In this document: positions 11,074 to 20,858 of the stretch, in pieces
How positions within the stretch are numbered: position 1 is the stretch's first letter
Layout of the letters: the number at the start of each line of letters is the position of its first letter
From: Dipteris shenzhenensis
Lineage: Eukaryota > Polypodiophyta > Polypodiopsida > Gleicheniales
Length of the DNA: 64,000 nucleotides
Reading direction: 5' to 3' (one strand)
Assembly: GCA_047967505.1 (NCBI GenBank)
Contig: CM106539.1
Notes under the pieces: generated by a model
What the model was told of the DNA's origin: nothing
Databases searched by the model: none
The model's input: the letters and a program-made list of their open reading frames with translations, nothing else
Made by a program: the position numbers and the translations under genes

Positions 11074-11508
11074 TCAAGTCCTTAGCCTAAATTCAACCCA
11101 TTCAAGAGCTGAGCTCATCTCATCCTCATCGATGTAGTTAAAATTATAGAAGAGAAGTAAGGATTGATGAATTTTCTCCTGCATAACACTTTGTTTATTC
11201 CGAATGGCTTGCGCTTCCTCGGGGGAAAATCTTCCATAACGAGCCACACGCGAAGATATCTCACTTTGAAAGTCTATCAACTCTCTCCTATATGACTGCA
11301 ATTTATCTATTTCAGTAGTAGCCATACTTATTTTTCTTTCCTCTTCCTTCTCTAAGCCCTTCTGACAAGCAAAGTCATCCTTCTCGTACTGGGTTAATGG
11401 AGCTGGATTTTGCTTTCTCTCCTCTCTCTTTCCTTGGTTCTCGGCAATCCATTCTTTGAGGCTGCTAATGGCTTGCTCGACAGAATCGATTACCTTAAAA
11501 AGATCCAT
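11074..11508 (-). CDS. Small coiled-coil protein, hypothetical (144 aa)
   Basis: An uninterrupted 144-codon frame starting MDLFKVIDSVEQAISSLKEW. Residues about 10-110 are strongly charged and helical with heptad-like spacing (GKREERKQN, GLEKEEERK, TEIDKLQSYRRELIDFQSEI). No family is recognised and no catalytic motif is visible. It lies inside the left end of the 19.6-kb element in the same orientation as the Ulp1-type gene. Its upstream region is the repeat-rich block at 11.52-12.5 kb. It could be an accessory DNA-binding or dimerising protein of the element, or a host fragment. Composition is less repetitive than its surroundings, which favours a real coding sequence. Confidence 0.5.
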   Translation of the reverse strand: MDLFKVIDSVEQAISSLKEWIAENQGKREERKQNPAPLTQYEKDDFACQKGLEKEEERKISMATTEIDKLQSYRRELIDFQSEISSRVARYGRFSPEEAQAIRNKQSVMQEKIHQSLLLFYNFNYIDEDEMSSALEWVEFRLRT

Positions 11509-11519
11509 AATGGCTGCAA

Positions 11520-11970
11520 GATGAAAGGAGTATGCTTGAGAAGAGGAGGTAAGGCTGTGGGCAAGATGGAAGGAGCAAGCTTGAGGAGAGGAGTAAGGTA
11601 AGAAGAGTAAAGTGGAAGAAGTGTGGAGAGGAGTAAGGTAAGAAGAGTAAAGTGGAAGAAGTTTTTGCTGCGGGTGAGATATAGAAGATGAACGAGGTGA
11701 CGAGAGTGAGGAAAGATATAGAAGACTAACGAGGTGAGGAAGGTAACGAGAGTGAGGAAGAGAGTGATGCGGGTGAGATATAGAAGATGAACGAGGTGAG
11801 GAAGGTAACGAGAGTGAGGAAAGATATAGAAGACTAACGAGGTGAGGAAGGTAACGAGAGTGAGGAAGAGAGTGAGGAAAGATATAGAAGACGAACGAGA
11901 GGCTGCGGGCAAGATGGAAGGAGCAAGCTTGAGGAGAGGAAGGAGCAAGCTTGAGGAGAGGAGTAAGGTA
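11520..11970. repeat. Purine-rich minisatellite
   Basis: Repeated words include GTGAGATATAGAAGATGAACGA, GAGGAAGGTAACGAGAGTGAG (in partial forms) and GGAGCAAGCTTGAGGAGAGG. Units of about 60-110 bp are nested and rearranged. Open frames across it are repeat translations and not genes. Confidence 0.8.
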
Positions 11971-12500
11971 AGAAGAGCAAAGTGGAAGAAGTGTCTGCTG
12001 CGGGTGAGATATAGAAGATGAACGACTACTAGGGAATTTATAGAACTACAGATGCAAGACCGTAATGCGAGATGACTAGATGCAAGATCGTAATGCGAGA
12101 CATTATAAAATAAAATGATGGGATGCAAGACCGTAATGGGAGACATTTGAGACATATAAGATAGTGATAGTACATTGAAATCTATAAAGTAAAATGATGG
12201 AACACAGGAATGATATAATTAATAGAATCTCATCATGAAGAGCAAAGTGCAAGAAGTGTCTACTGCGGGTGAGATATAGAAGATGAACGACTACTAGGGA
12301 ATTTATAGAACTACAGATGCAAGACCGTAATGCGAGATGACTAGATGCAAGATTGTAATGCGAGACATTATAAAATATAATGATGGGATGCAAGACCGTA
12401 ATGGGAGTCATTTGAGACATATAAGATAGTGATAGTACATTGAAATCTATAAAGTAAAATGATGGAACACAAGAATGATATAATTAATAGAATCTCATCA
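11971..12500. repeat. 265-bp tandem duplication plus partial third copy
   Basis: Unit 1 (about 11971-12235) and unit 2 (about 12236-12500) are nearly identical. The shared word AACGACTACTAGGG is at 12021 and 12286, a spacing of 265 bp. A diverged partial third copy (TGAAATCTATAAAATAAAGTG) runs at about 12528-12631. It lies between the coiled-coil ORF and the 3' end of the Ulp1-type gene. Confidence 0.88.
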
Positions 12501-12789
12501 TGAGATACTTGCTGTACATAATAAATGATAGATTTTGAGTACATTGAAATCTATAAAATAAAGTGATGAAACATAAGAATGATATGATTATTAGATTCTC
12601 ATCATAAGATATTTATTGTACATAATAAATTAGACTTTCAAAAAAGTAAAACCTAATGTATTGTAATGAAAAAATATCATAAAATATCCTAATGTATTGC
12701 AACATTTAACATAAGTTTTAAAAACACTATCATTAATCAATACAAACAAGATAAAAATCTTCAAGGACTCATGTTTCTTTCTACATGTT

Positions 12790-15700
12790 TTACAACTGAA
12801 TAGAGTCTGATGAGTCCTCCTCTTGAGGCTGTGATTCTCTAAGAGTACATTGAGTCTCTACTTGTGTGGATGGTGTACATTGAGATTCTACTTCTGGTGC
12901 AATCGGGATAGACTTAATCTCTTCCTCCTTTACAAGATGTGATGTTGTAGATGCACATTGAGTCTCCACTTCTTGTGTAGGAAGAATGCATTGAGTCTCT
13001 AATTCAAGTGTAGACTGTAATGCTTCTACTTGAGGCTGTGATACAGAAGGAGACTGAATTGTCTCTTCTTTTTCTTTGGCTCCCTCAGGTTCTTCATTGA
13101 GTCCATCATGTTGTTTCCCAATGATAGCAGTTAGATAGTGAACAGTCTTAGCCACAAAATCTTGTAGCTCGAGCTTGGTATATTCTTCTATGGAGACATG
13201 TTCAAAAATTTCATTGAGATACAACATAAAGTTGTAGGCAATTCTCCACCCACTACTAAACATGTCCTTTTGGTCCACTGCGAGGCGTGTCTGGAAATTT
13301 GGTTGGTCTTGATGCTCCCTGATTTTCATAATCGCAGAAACTAACTTATTTGCAGACCTGTCCATCATGACATATGACAAAGTGAATTTGTGTAGTAAAT
13401 AGTAACTTGATGCATGTTCATAATGATATGATAAAAGAACACTTACTTGAACACCCCGTGAAAGCCTGTAATTGAGTTGACAAACCAACAATTGTTGTCA
13501 TCAAGGTCCCATACTATCAGGCTCCAATGTGAACTACATCACCAATAAAGAGCGATAAGATTTATCACAATATTAAGTATTAATTGACACAATATTATAA
13601 ATAAGAGAGTAAAAGAAAGATTGAGACCATAGTTACTTTTCATAGTATGGCATAAAGACAAGTAGTATGCCATCCAAGTCTAAAGGTTGTAGAATTGAAC
13701 AAACATCATCTACTATCTTCTTGGTATCACTAAGTACAGCTGAAAGAAGAGAATCGAGCATACAGACGCGATTCTGTACTGATCTAGGAAAATGAGATAT
13801 AACCGTACTGCAGCAATAAATAAACAAATGTTAGAAGCAGATTGAATCAAATGATTGAAGTATCAAGTCAAGAGATGTTCATATCAAACCTGAGGATGGC
13901 CATCATGACTTTGTCATTAGCCTCTTTCAAAGGGTCGGAGAGGATTGTAACTTCCTCGCTACCAAAAGTCAAAACACGAGGTTGCTTGCTAATGATGACC
14001 TTAACCTCAGAAGAGCTCCCCATTTCGTCCAATACAGCGGTTACATCAGGACAACTTATGGGGGTAGCAACCAATGTTTCCTCTGGATGCTCCACCACGT
14101 TATCAATAAATGCCTTAATGATAGATGACATAAATGCATATAGATGCAAGTCTGTATATGTGGACAATGAGGTTTCACCGCCTCTCAAATCAAAAATTTG
14201 AGCAAGGAGCAAGAAGCAGTTATATCCAACTCTCCACCCACAACTGTGGTCATCATTCTGCTTCGCTGCAGGGCATGTTACATACTCTATTTGATCTTCC
14301 AAGTCACCCTCCATTTGCATAAGTGCATCTATAGCACTTACCAACTTTCGAGCAGATCTACACATCAAAATAGAAAACATAAATGAATGTGCGCATTGCA
14401 TAGGATGCATCTCATTGACATAATTATGACACAAGTAGGTTATACTTACTCTGACACACTGCCATGGATAGATGCTATTGAATTGACAAAGAAGCATTGC
14501 TTGGCTAAGATGTCCACAATTACCAAGCTCCAATGCAAGCTGCATTATCAATTAAGAATAATTATTATTTGATATAATCCTCCACAATGTAAGAGATAAG
14601 CTAGGTAGGGATTGATACTCACTCCTCGTGATATGCGGTAAAGATAACTCGCGCCGCAGTCAAATCAATAGGTTGCAACCACTTAAAAATGTCATCTATG
14701 GTCTTCTCCTTATTGCTAAGTACACTAGAAACAAGAGGATCGACCATATATGCACATCTTTGTATATATAGCGGAAGCTGTTGTAAAACCATACTGCAAT
14801 AAAAAGAAAAGAATATTAGTTCATTTGATCCAATGGAAATACAAAAGCATAAAGTCAGTAAAAAGTTTGTGTCAAACCTGAGGATGGCTATTATAACCTT
14901 GTCATTGACCTCTTTCTTGAAGTTTATGAGGATTGAAATATCCTCTTCATCGAATATAAAAGTAAGAGGTTGTTCTCGAACTTGAAACCTAACTTGAAAT
15001 GACTTCTCCATTTGCTGCAATGTATGATTATTTTCTAGATTCATCCGATGGATAGCCAGAGCAGCTTTGCTTTCTTGAGATGAGCTTTCATGATTCTCTG
15101 CTCCAACTATGTCCTCCTCATCCTCCTCCTCTCCCTTCTCCTATAAAAGGATAAAATAATTATGAGATTCAAAATTTTAAATTAATTATAAATTTAAAAA
15201 GACCTTTAAATGAATAAAGAAAATTAAACATAAGTCTTCATACCTCTACATATCTTCGTGGTCTTTTTATGTAACCTTCAGAGGCAAGGTCAGTGTCATA
15301 TCCATCTTCCTCTGCTTCCTTGCTATCGTTGGTATCCTCACTATTATATCCAGAGCTTTGATCATTTTCATCATCTTTCTTGCTCTCATCGTACATGATT
15401 TGCTCTATGTCATCCTCTTCATGTGAGATCGGACCTTTCTTATCAAACTTTATTGTGAGAGAAGCCACGGTATCAAGGTATTCCAAGCAAGCAGGGCTCT
15501 CAATAATATTTACATTGTGTCCTTTTCTGATAAGAGCTTCGAACAGATGTCCCATTCGGCACAATGTGACTTCCCATCCAGAGGGTAGCAAAAATTCCAT
15601 CATACTAATTAAAAGATCAGCACTTTTTGCTGGCCTTTCATAGTGATTTGCATTGCGATGGAGGGTACTTGGAGCTTCATGCTCTTCCAACAGTAGTTGC

Positions 15701-18660
15701 AATCTCTTTGCATTCCCTCTTATATTGTTTTGTAAGGAGTGATCATTATAAGGGCTCTTCATGCACAAGAAAAAGGTTTCTAGACTCTGTATCTTGAGAC
15801 CGCATTCTCTCTTGTCCCTTTTTCTTGAGTATATCCCATTGTAAATCTTGAGCTCATTGCCATATTGTTTTTCTAGGGTAGCAGACATTTGTTCCTTGTC
15901 ATCTTTATCAGCAAATATGACTATATTACATTGTCCCACTCTACCAATGGTGGTATGTAATATTCTGTCAAGGAGTGGACGGATGTCATCCGCTGATATT
16001 TCATAGACAAAGAAAAGCTGAGGTCTCTCCCAAGCAGTGTCGTCGGACAAAAAATCACTCAATGAAACTCCCTTGCACTCAACACTCTTTCCAGACTCTG
16101 AAATGATTTCATGTATGAAATAAAAGCCCTTGTTCAAAGTCTTTTCTTTTCTGAGAGTGTGGTTATTGATGACTTTTTGTGCATATGCATACACATTTTC
16201 CGGAATGTCACTTCTCATAGAGGGAGTAATTTCAGATCCATCATCTTCTACCTTCACCCATTTATGCGCCCAAGCCTTCTGTTTAGCTGACGGTAAAGCT
16301 AATGCCATCTGCCTCACAATGTTATGATCAATTTTACATTGGCTGATTGGAATATTTTTTTCTCCCAATAAATATTCAATTGCACTCTTTACTGCATCAC
16401 GCTTCACCTGTTGGATGATGTTATCTTCCATGCAATGATCTTTATCCTTTTTGCCAAAAAACCATTCTTTTGACATTAATTTCTCTGCAGCAAGACTTGC
16501 GTATTTATCTGGTAGGTTTCTTAAAGGCCTCCACATCCGAGCTGTCATCTCTTTTTTCTCAATCTTCTTTGCCTTCTCTTTAATCAATGATGGAGCCTCA
16601 TATGTAACATCTCCTTTCTCACATGCAAGACACACGTCTTTGATCTGATGAAAAACTTCATCACTACGGAAAAGTATGCTTGTGTAGTCTTGATACCTAT
16701 CCCTTACTGTCTTGAAGCTTGTAATCACCTCAGCTCTTTCCTGCTTTCCCCTTGGTACAATGGCACTCAAGCATGTGTAGAAGTCAACAAGATTATCCGC
16801 TTCCACTTTAGTTGCAGTTCTTTTGAGAGTGGTCAAAGGAGAATTAAAAGTTTTCCATATGGTCCTAGCTTTGAGCAACATCTCTGAAGTGGAGGTGATT
16901 TTTCGTAGTGCATAAATGTCATGATTAAGTCTTTCCGACTCAATCAAATATTTCTTCTCATTCTTGAAGATACAGATGCATGCAGAATAGTAGTGAAATT
17001 GAGGCACACTCGCGAAAGTTTGATAAGTAATTTCTCCTTTCTTGTATGCATCTCTAGAGCGCTCATTACAAGCATAGGCATAGTGCTGACCATCTATTGC
17101 CTCAAATGTACAATGAGCTAAGAAATTTCTCTTGGCATCCCTTATATGTCGTTTTGGATCATTCACTGAACTCTGTCCTTCTTGAAGTGAGGGAACTTGT
17201 TTTCCGAGGAACTTAGTGAATTGCATCTCAAAATCTATAGGCTGAGAGAAATTGATGGATTGACTATAATCTCCCATGACTGGCCAAAATGTTCTTGGAC
17301 GGAGTACCAAATTAGAAACAACTGGTTTTTTTCCATCAATCAAAGCCTGAAAAATCTTTTCAGCATAGGCTGTATCTAAGATCCTGCTGTTGGTGAACAC
17401 ACTTGCTTTGACCACTGTTGAAGCATGTATAACTTGAGTCTTCTGGCCCCATATATATCCTGGATCCTCATCTGTCACAGCCTCATTCAAGCGAAGATTT
17501 AGGTTCTTCATTGATAACAAGCGAAGATTTAGGTTCTTCATTGATAACATTTCTGCTTCTAGATCTGACTCCATTTCAAGACCCTCCGCATCCTCTTCAT
17601 GTTCTTCCTCTTCTCTTCTTTGCCCTTTCTTTGTATATGAACGACCTCTTTTTCCAGTTATAGGACTTGGAACTGTACCTCGTGAAGTACTTGCCTTTTG
17701 CATTTGACATCGAGGTTTATTTTTTAGAGGCTCAATGTGAACTGCTTTAGATCGCCCTACTTCTTCTTCTATTGCCTCAACTTCAGGTATACTTAAGGGC
17801 TTCACTTGTTCTGTTATTCCATCAACTTCATGAGTTACACCATCTAAGTGAGTAATACCATGAACAAGAGATGTGTGTGCATGTCCTGTCTTATCTGATG
17901 CATGTCGTGTCTCACTCAATTCAATTTCTGTCTGAGATGCATGTGCATGTCCGGTCTCCACCAATTCAATTCCTGTCTCAGATGTAGATCCCTTGTAAGC
18001 ATCCACGTGTACAAGACCCTCATCCATTGCTACAATGTGTTCTGTCTCCTCCACTCCACTTCCTCTCTCATTTGTATTACCATGAACCAAATCTACATGG
18101 CGTGTCTCATCACTTCCTTTCTCATGTGTGGATTCTTGCACCTTAGGTCCCTCCAATGAAGTTGAACCTTGTTGGATGACACCCTGAAAGTATTCAAGGA
18201 TAATCTTTGACTGCATTTTTCTTGCTTCCTCAATGGGAAATTCCTCCCACACATGTTGAAGGATCTCCAATGCAGGAACCAATTCAGGAAATCTAGGTGC
18301 TTTTGGCGGCGGCATCACAAAGTGCATTGCATCTTTCTTAGAAAGAAGAAACGATCTGTTGCTCATTCTTGACTTTGTGTAAATCATCATTGTAGTGCTG
18401 TCTTTTTCAATTTTTATTCCTACTAAGGTACCCCCTTGAATCAAATTGCTCTTGGAGAAAGATACATTTGATGCGCACTCATCTTTCTCCAACTCTCTCT
18501 TTGTCATCACTAGAATGAGATTTCCTTTACTTAAGACCAAGAACCATGCTTTCTTTGTTGTGTCAACAACTGTCCAGTTTGTGAAGTCCTTTGGGGCATA
18601 AATTCTTCCATTGTATTTCAGTGTCATACCATTGACAAATGCTGTAGCCTCAAGATCCAT
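12790..18660 (-). CDS. Large protein with tandem Ulp1-like (C48) protease modules, eight exons
   Basis: Exons (minus): 18660-15244, 15140-14878, 14793-14623, 14539-14450, 14357-13890, 13807-13637, 13533-13447 and 13357-12790. All join in phase to 1,744 residues; introns 2-7 are all phase 2. The first exon (1,139 aa) has no family I recognise: basic and acidic linkers, HASD/GHAH-type Ser/Thr/His repeats at about 200-280, and a C-terminal acidic stretch. Module 1 (about 1200-1420) shows EVNDKVIIAIL like the WLND start of Ulp1, then HWSLVIVD (His1286), FVNSI (Asn1303 where Asp is usual), and Q1347-x5-C1353-G-W. Module 2 repeats this with EANDKVMMAIL, HWSLIVWD (His1529), FVNSI, but Q1585-x5-Ser1591. 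C48 enzymes cleave SUMO or related conjugates; module 1 may be active and module 2 is probably not. The start is just after a probable leader-intron acceptor (ATACAG, 18664-18662 region). Confidence 0.82.
13890..14878 (-). repeat. Exon-level internal duplication of the protease module
   Basis: Exons 3 and 6 have the same length (171 nt), exons 4 and 7 nearly so (90 and 87 nt), and all donors and acceptors fall at matching codons and in the same phase. The words NDKV..AIL, PL.L or QPLDL, HWSL and F.VNSI recur in the same order. The gene therefore arose by tandem duplication of a three-exon block, and module 2 then lost its nucleophile. Confidence 0.85.
17491..17549. repeat. 30-bp tandem duplication within the Ulp1-type gene
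   Basis: GCGAAGATTTAGGTTCTTCA and the following nine bases occur at 17491-17519 and 17521-17549. In the protein this gives LSMKNLNLRL twice. The reading frame is preserved, and the copies are identical, so the event is young. Confidence 0.95.
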
Positions 18661-19440
18661 CCTGTATTCAAGCACAACACAAATTTTAAGTACTTTGACA
18701 AACTACAATTACTTTGAAAAATCAAAAGTACAATGAGTCCCATTAATACACCTCAAGTTTGTATTCTTCCCAATCATATAAGTATCAATTTCATGCTTTG
18801 GGAATAGCCTAAAAGGCTTTACAAGGCTTACAGCATAAATGCTTTGGGAATAGCCTAAAAGGCTTTACAAGGCTTAGAGCATAAATGCTTTGGGAATAGC
18901 CTAAAAGGCTTTACAAGGCTTAGAGCATAAATGTGAAAAAAAATAAGGATTTACAATGATCTTTGAATACAAATTTGAAGTCTGTCATATATAAGTACAA
19001 AATGCTCTGTCAACTCCCGCAACTGATATAAGTGTAAAATGCTCTGTCAACTTCCACAACTGTAATCTGTCATGTCCACTGATACAACTTTCAATCATCT
19101 TGAAAGTTTAAAAACCTTAATCGTTGCTTAAATGGTAGGGTTGTTGTGACTGTGAAACCGAATGTGAACGAATGGACTGACTCCGATTAGGAACTAGTCG
19201 GGAAATTTTGAGCATGGCTTTGATTGGTTTTTTTGGAGTTCTCTCCTCTAAGGACAAACTAATCTATGCTAATCTAGACTACACCAACCGTCGAAGCGAA
19301 GAAAAGCAAGAAATAATTTCTTTTCCATTGTTCTTTTTAATATCCTTAGGTTGCGAATTAAAAGCAAAAAATAATCTTTCCATTATTCTTTTTAATACAC
19401 TAAGGTTGTGAGTTTAAAAAAGATAAAATTTATATTTTAT
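18661..19440 (-). promoter_or_regulatory. Upstream region of the Ulp1-type gene, probable leader intron and repeats
   Basis: An acceptor-like CTTGAATACAG precedes the start codon, so the true promoter lies further to the right. Three 46-bp tandem repeats sit at 18793-18931. No certain TATA box could be chosen. The rest is AT-rich, with duplicated words near 19315-19400 (TTTCCATTRTTCTTTTTAAT). Confidence 0.45.
18793..18931. repeat. 46-bp tandem repeat, three copies
   Basis: The unit starts ATGCTTTGGGAATAGCCT at 18793, 18839 and 18885. Each holds the inverted pair AGCCT/AGGCT around AAA and a second AAGGCTT. Copies are almost identical. Confidence 0.92.
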
Positions 19441-19455
19441 CTTTTTGAAACTCAC

Positions 19456-19700
19456 ACCCCTTTCTCTCTCTCTCTTCCTCCCTTCTCTCCCCCCCCTTCT
19501 CTCTCGCTGCCGCCCCCATCCTCCCACCCCACCTTCCCCATTCTCACTCCCATGCCCACGTCCATTCTTTCACCTTTCCCATTCCCACTCCCTCTCCCAC
19601 TCCCATCCTCCCACCCCTTTCTCTCTCTCTCCCCCCCCCATTCTCTCTCGCTGCCGCGGCAGCGGCCCCCCCCTTCTCTCTCTCTCTCTTCTCCTTCTCA
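19456..19700. repeat. CT-rich array with one CCGCGG palindrome (outlying block)
   Basis: CTCTCT and CCCACTCCC tracts with one CGCTGCCGCGGCAGCG at 19649-19664. It is a small relative of the two large arrays at 20.86-23.4 and 23.6-24.6 kb, and it joins both kinds of repeat in one place. It is flanked on both sides by AAGATAAAATTTATATTTT. Confidence 0.85.
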
Positions 19701-19739
19701 TTTTAAAAAAGATAAAATTTATATTTTCAAAAACTAATT

Positions 19740-20855
19740 TACTTACAACTCATAAGAATTGAACATTCACATTAATAAGAAGTTAAAATCTTAATAAATT
19801 TGAATTTATATAATAAAAACTATAAAGTAGTTTAACTTAAAGTTTATGAAAAAATAACGTAAAATAAAGAAAACAAGACTTTAAATTAAAAATTTAATAT
19901 TTACCTAGAAGAATATATTAATTCTCCCTAAAAAGAAATAAATTAAAGTAATAATAACGAATATTCTCCCTAAAAAGAAATAAATTAAAGTAATAATAAC
20001 GAATGTAAGTTAAACTACTTTTAAAATTTTAATTTAAAATGTAATAAAATCAAAATTATACTCTTTATATTCCAAAACAAAATGCATTATAGTGTAAATT
20101 AAACTAGTAAATTAAAAATGAAAGTGAAACTCATTTTAAATTCAAAAACAAAGAAAAATTTAAAATTCAAGTTTCTACAAGTTTTGCTTTTAGCATACAT
20201 TTGTCTTTTCACATCCATGGGTTTGTCTTTTGAAACACAAGGTTGTCTTTTATCACAATTTTCACATCCACGCGTTTGTCTTTTGAAACACAAGGTTGTC
20301 TTTTATCACAATTTTCAAGTTTTCACACGTTTGTCTTTTCAAACACAAGGATTCATAGTTTAAAAAAAGGCGAGAAATTTTGAAATTCTAGTTTCCACAC
20401 GTTTCTCTTTTCAAACACCAAGGTTTGTCTTTTCAAACACAAGGATTCATAGTTTAAAAAAAGGCGGGAAATTTTGAAATTCTAGTTTCCACACATTTCT
20501 CTTTTCAAACACCAAGGTTTATAGTTTTGTTTGTTTAAGTTTCGACTAAATCACACACCAATCTCCTCTAATATGCCTCATTGATCGTAGCTCCCAAATT
20601 CTTCCATCAAAACATCTCTCCTTTATCTCTTTCTTGATCGTCGCCCACTCATTTTTTCTCCTCATTGGTAAGATTTTTTATCTTGATCGTACTTTCTCTT
20701 GTGCCCTTCCTCTCTAAATTTTCATCAAACACCAAGGTTTATAGTTTTGTTTGTTTAAGTTTAGACTAAATCACATACCAATCTCGTAGCTTCTTCATCG
20801 TCGCCCACTCATTTCTCCTCTTCATTGGTAAGATTTTCTATCTCGATCGTACTTT
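19740..20855. repeat. AT-rich block of short tandem duplications
   Basis: At 19920-20004 a unit of about 43 bp (ATTCTCCCTAAAAAGAAATA...) occurs twice. At about 20217-20320 a 54-bp unit (GTTTGTCTTTTGAAACACAAGG) occurs twice. At about 20340-20520 a unit of about 95-100 bp (GGATTCATAGTTTAAAAAAA) occurs twice. At about 20523-20850 a longer unit starting ATAGTTTTGTTTGTTTAAGTTT occurs twice. No gene is seen. Confidence 0.75.
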
Positions 20856-20858
20856 CTC

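Noticed and set aside
11490-12420. Minus-strand frames of 105-221 codons upstream of the coiled-coil ORF
   Set aside because: They lie wholly in tandem repeats and show only LVHLLYLTR-type repeat translations.
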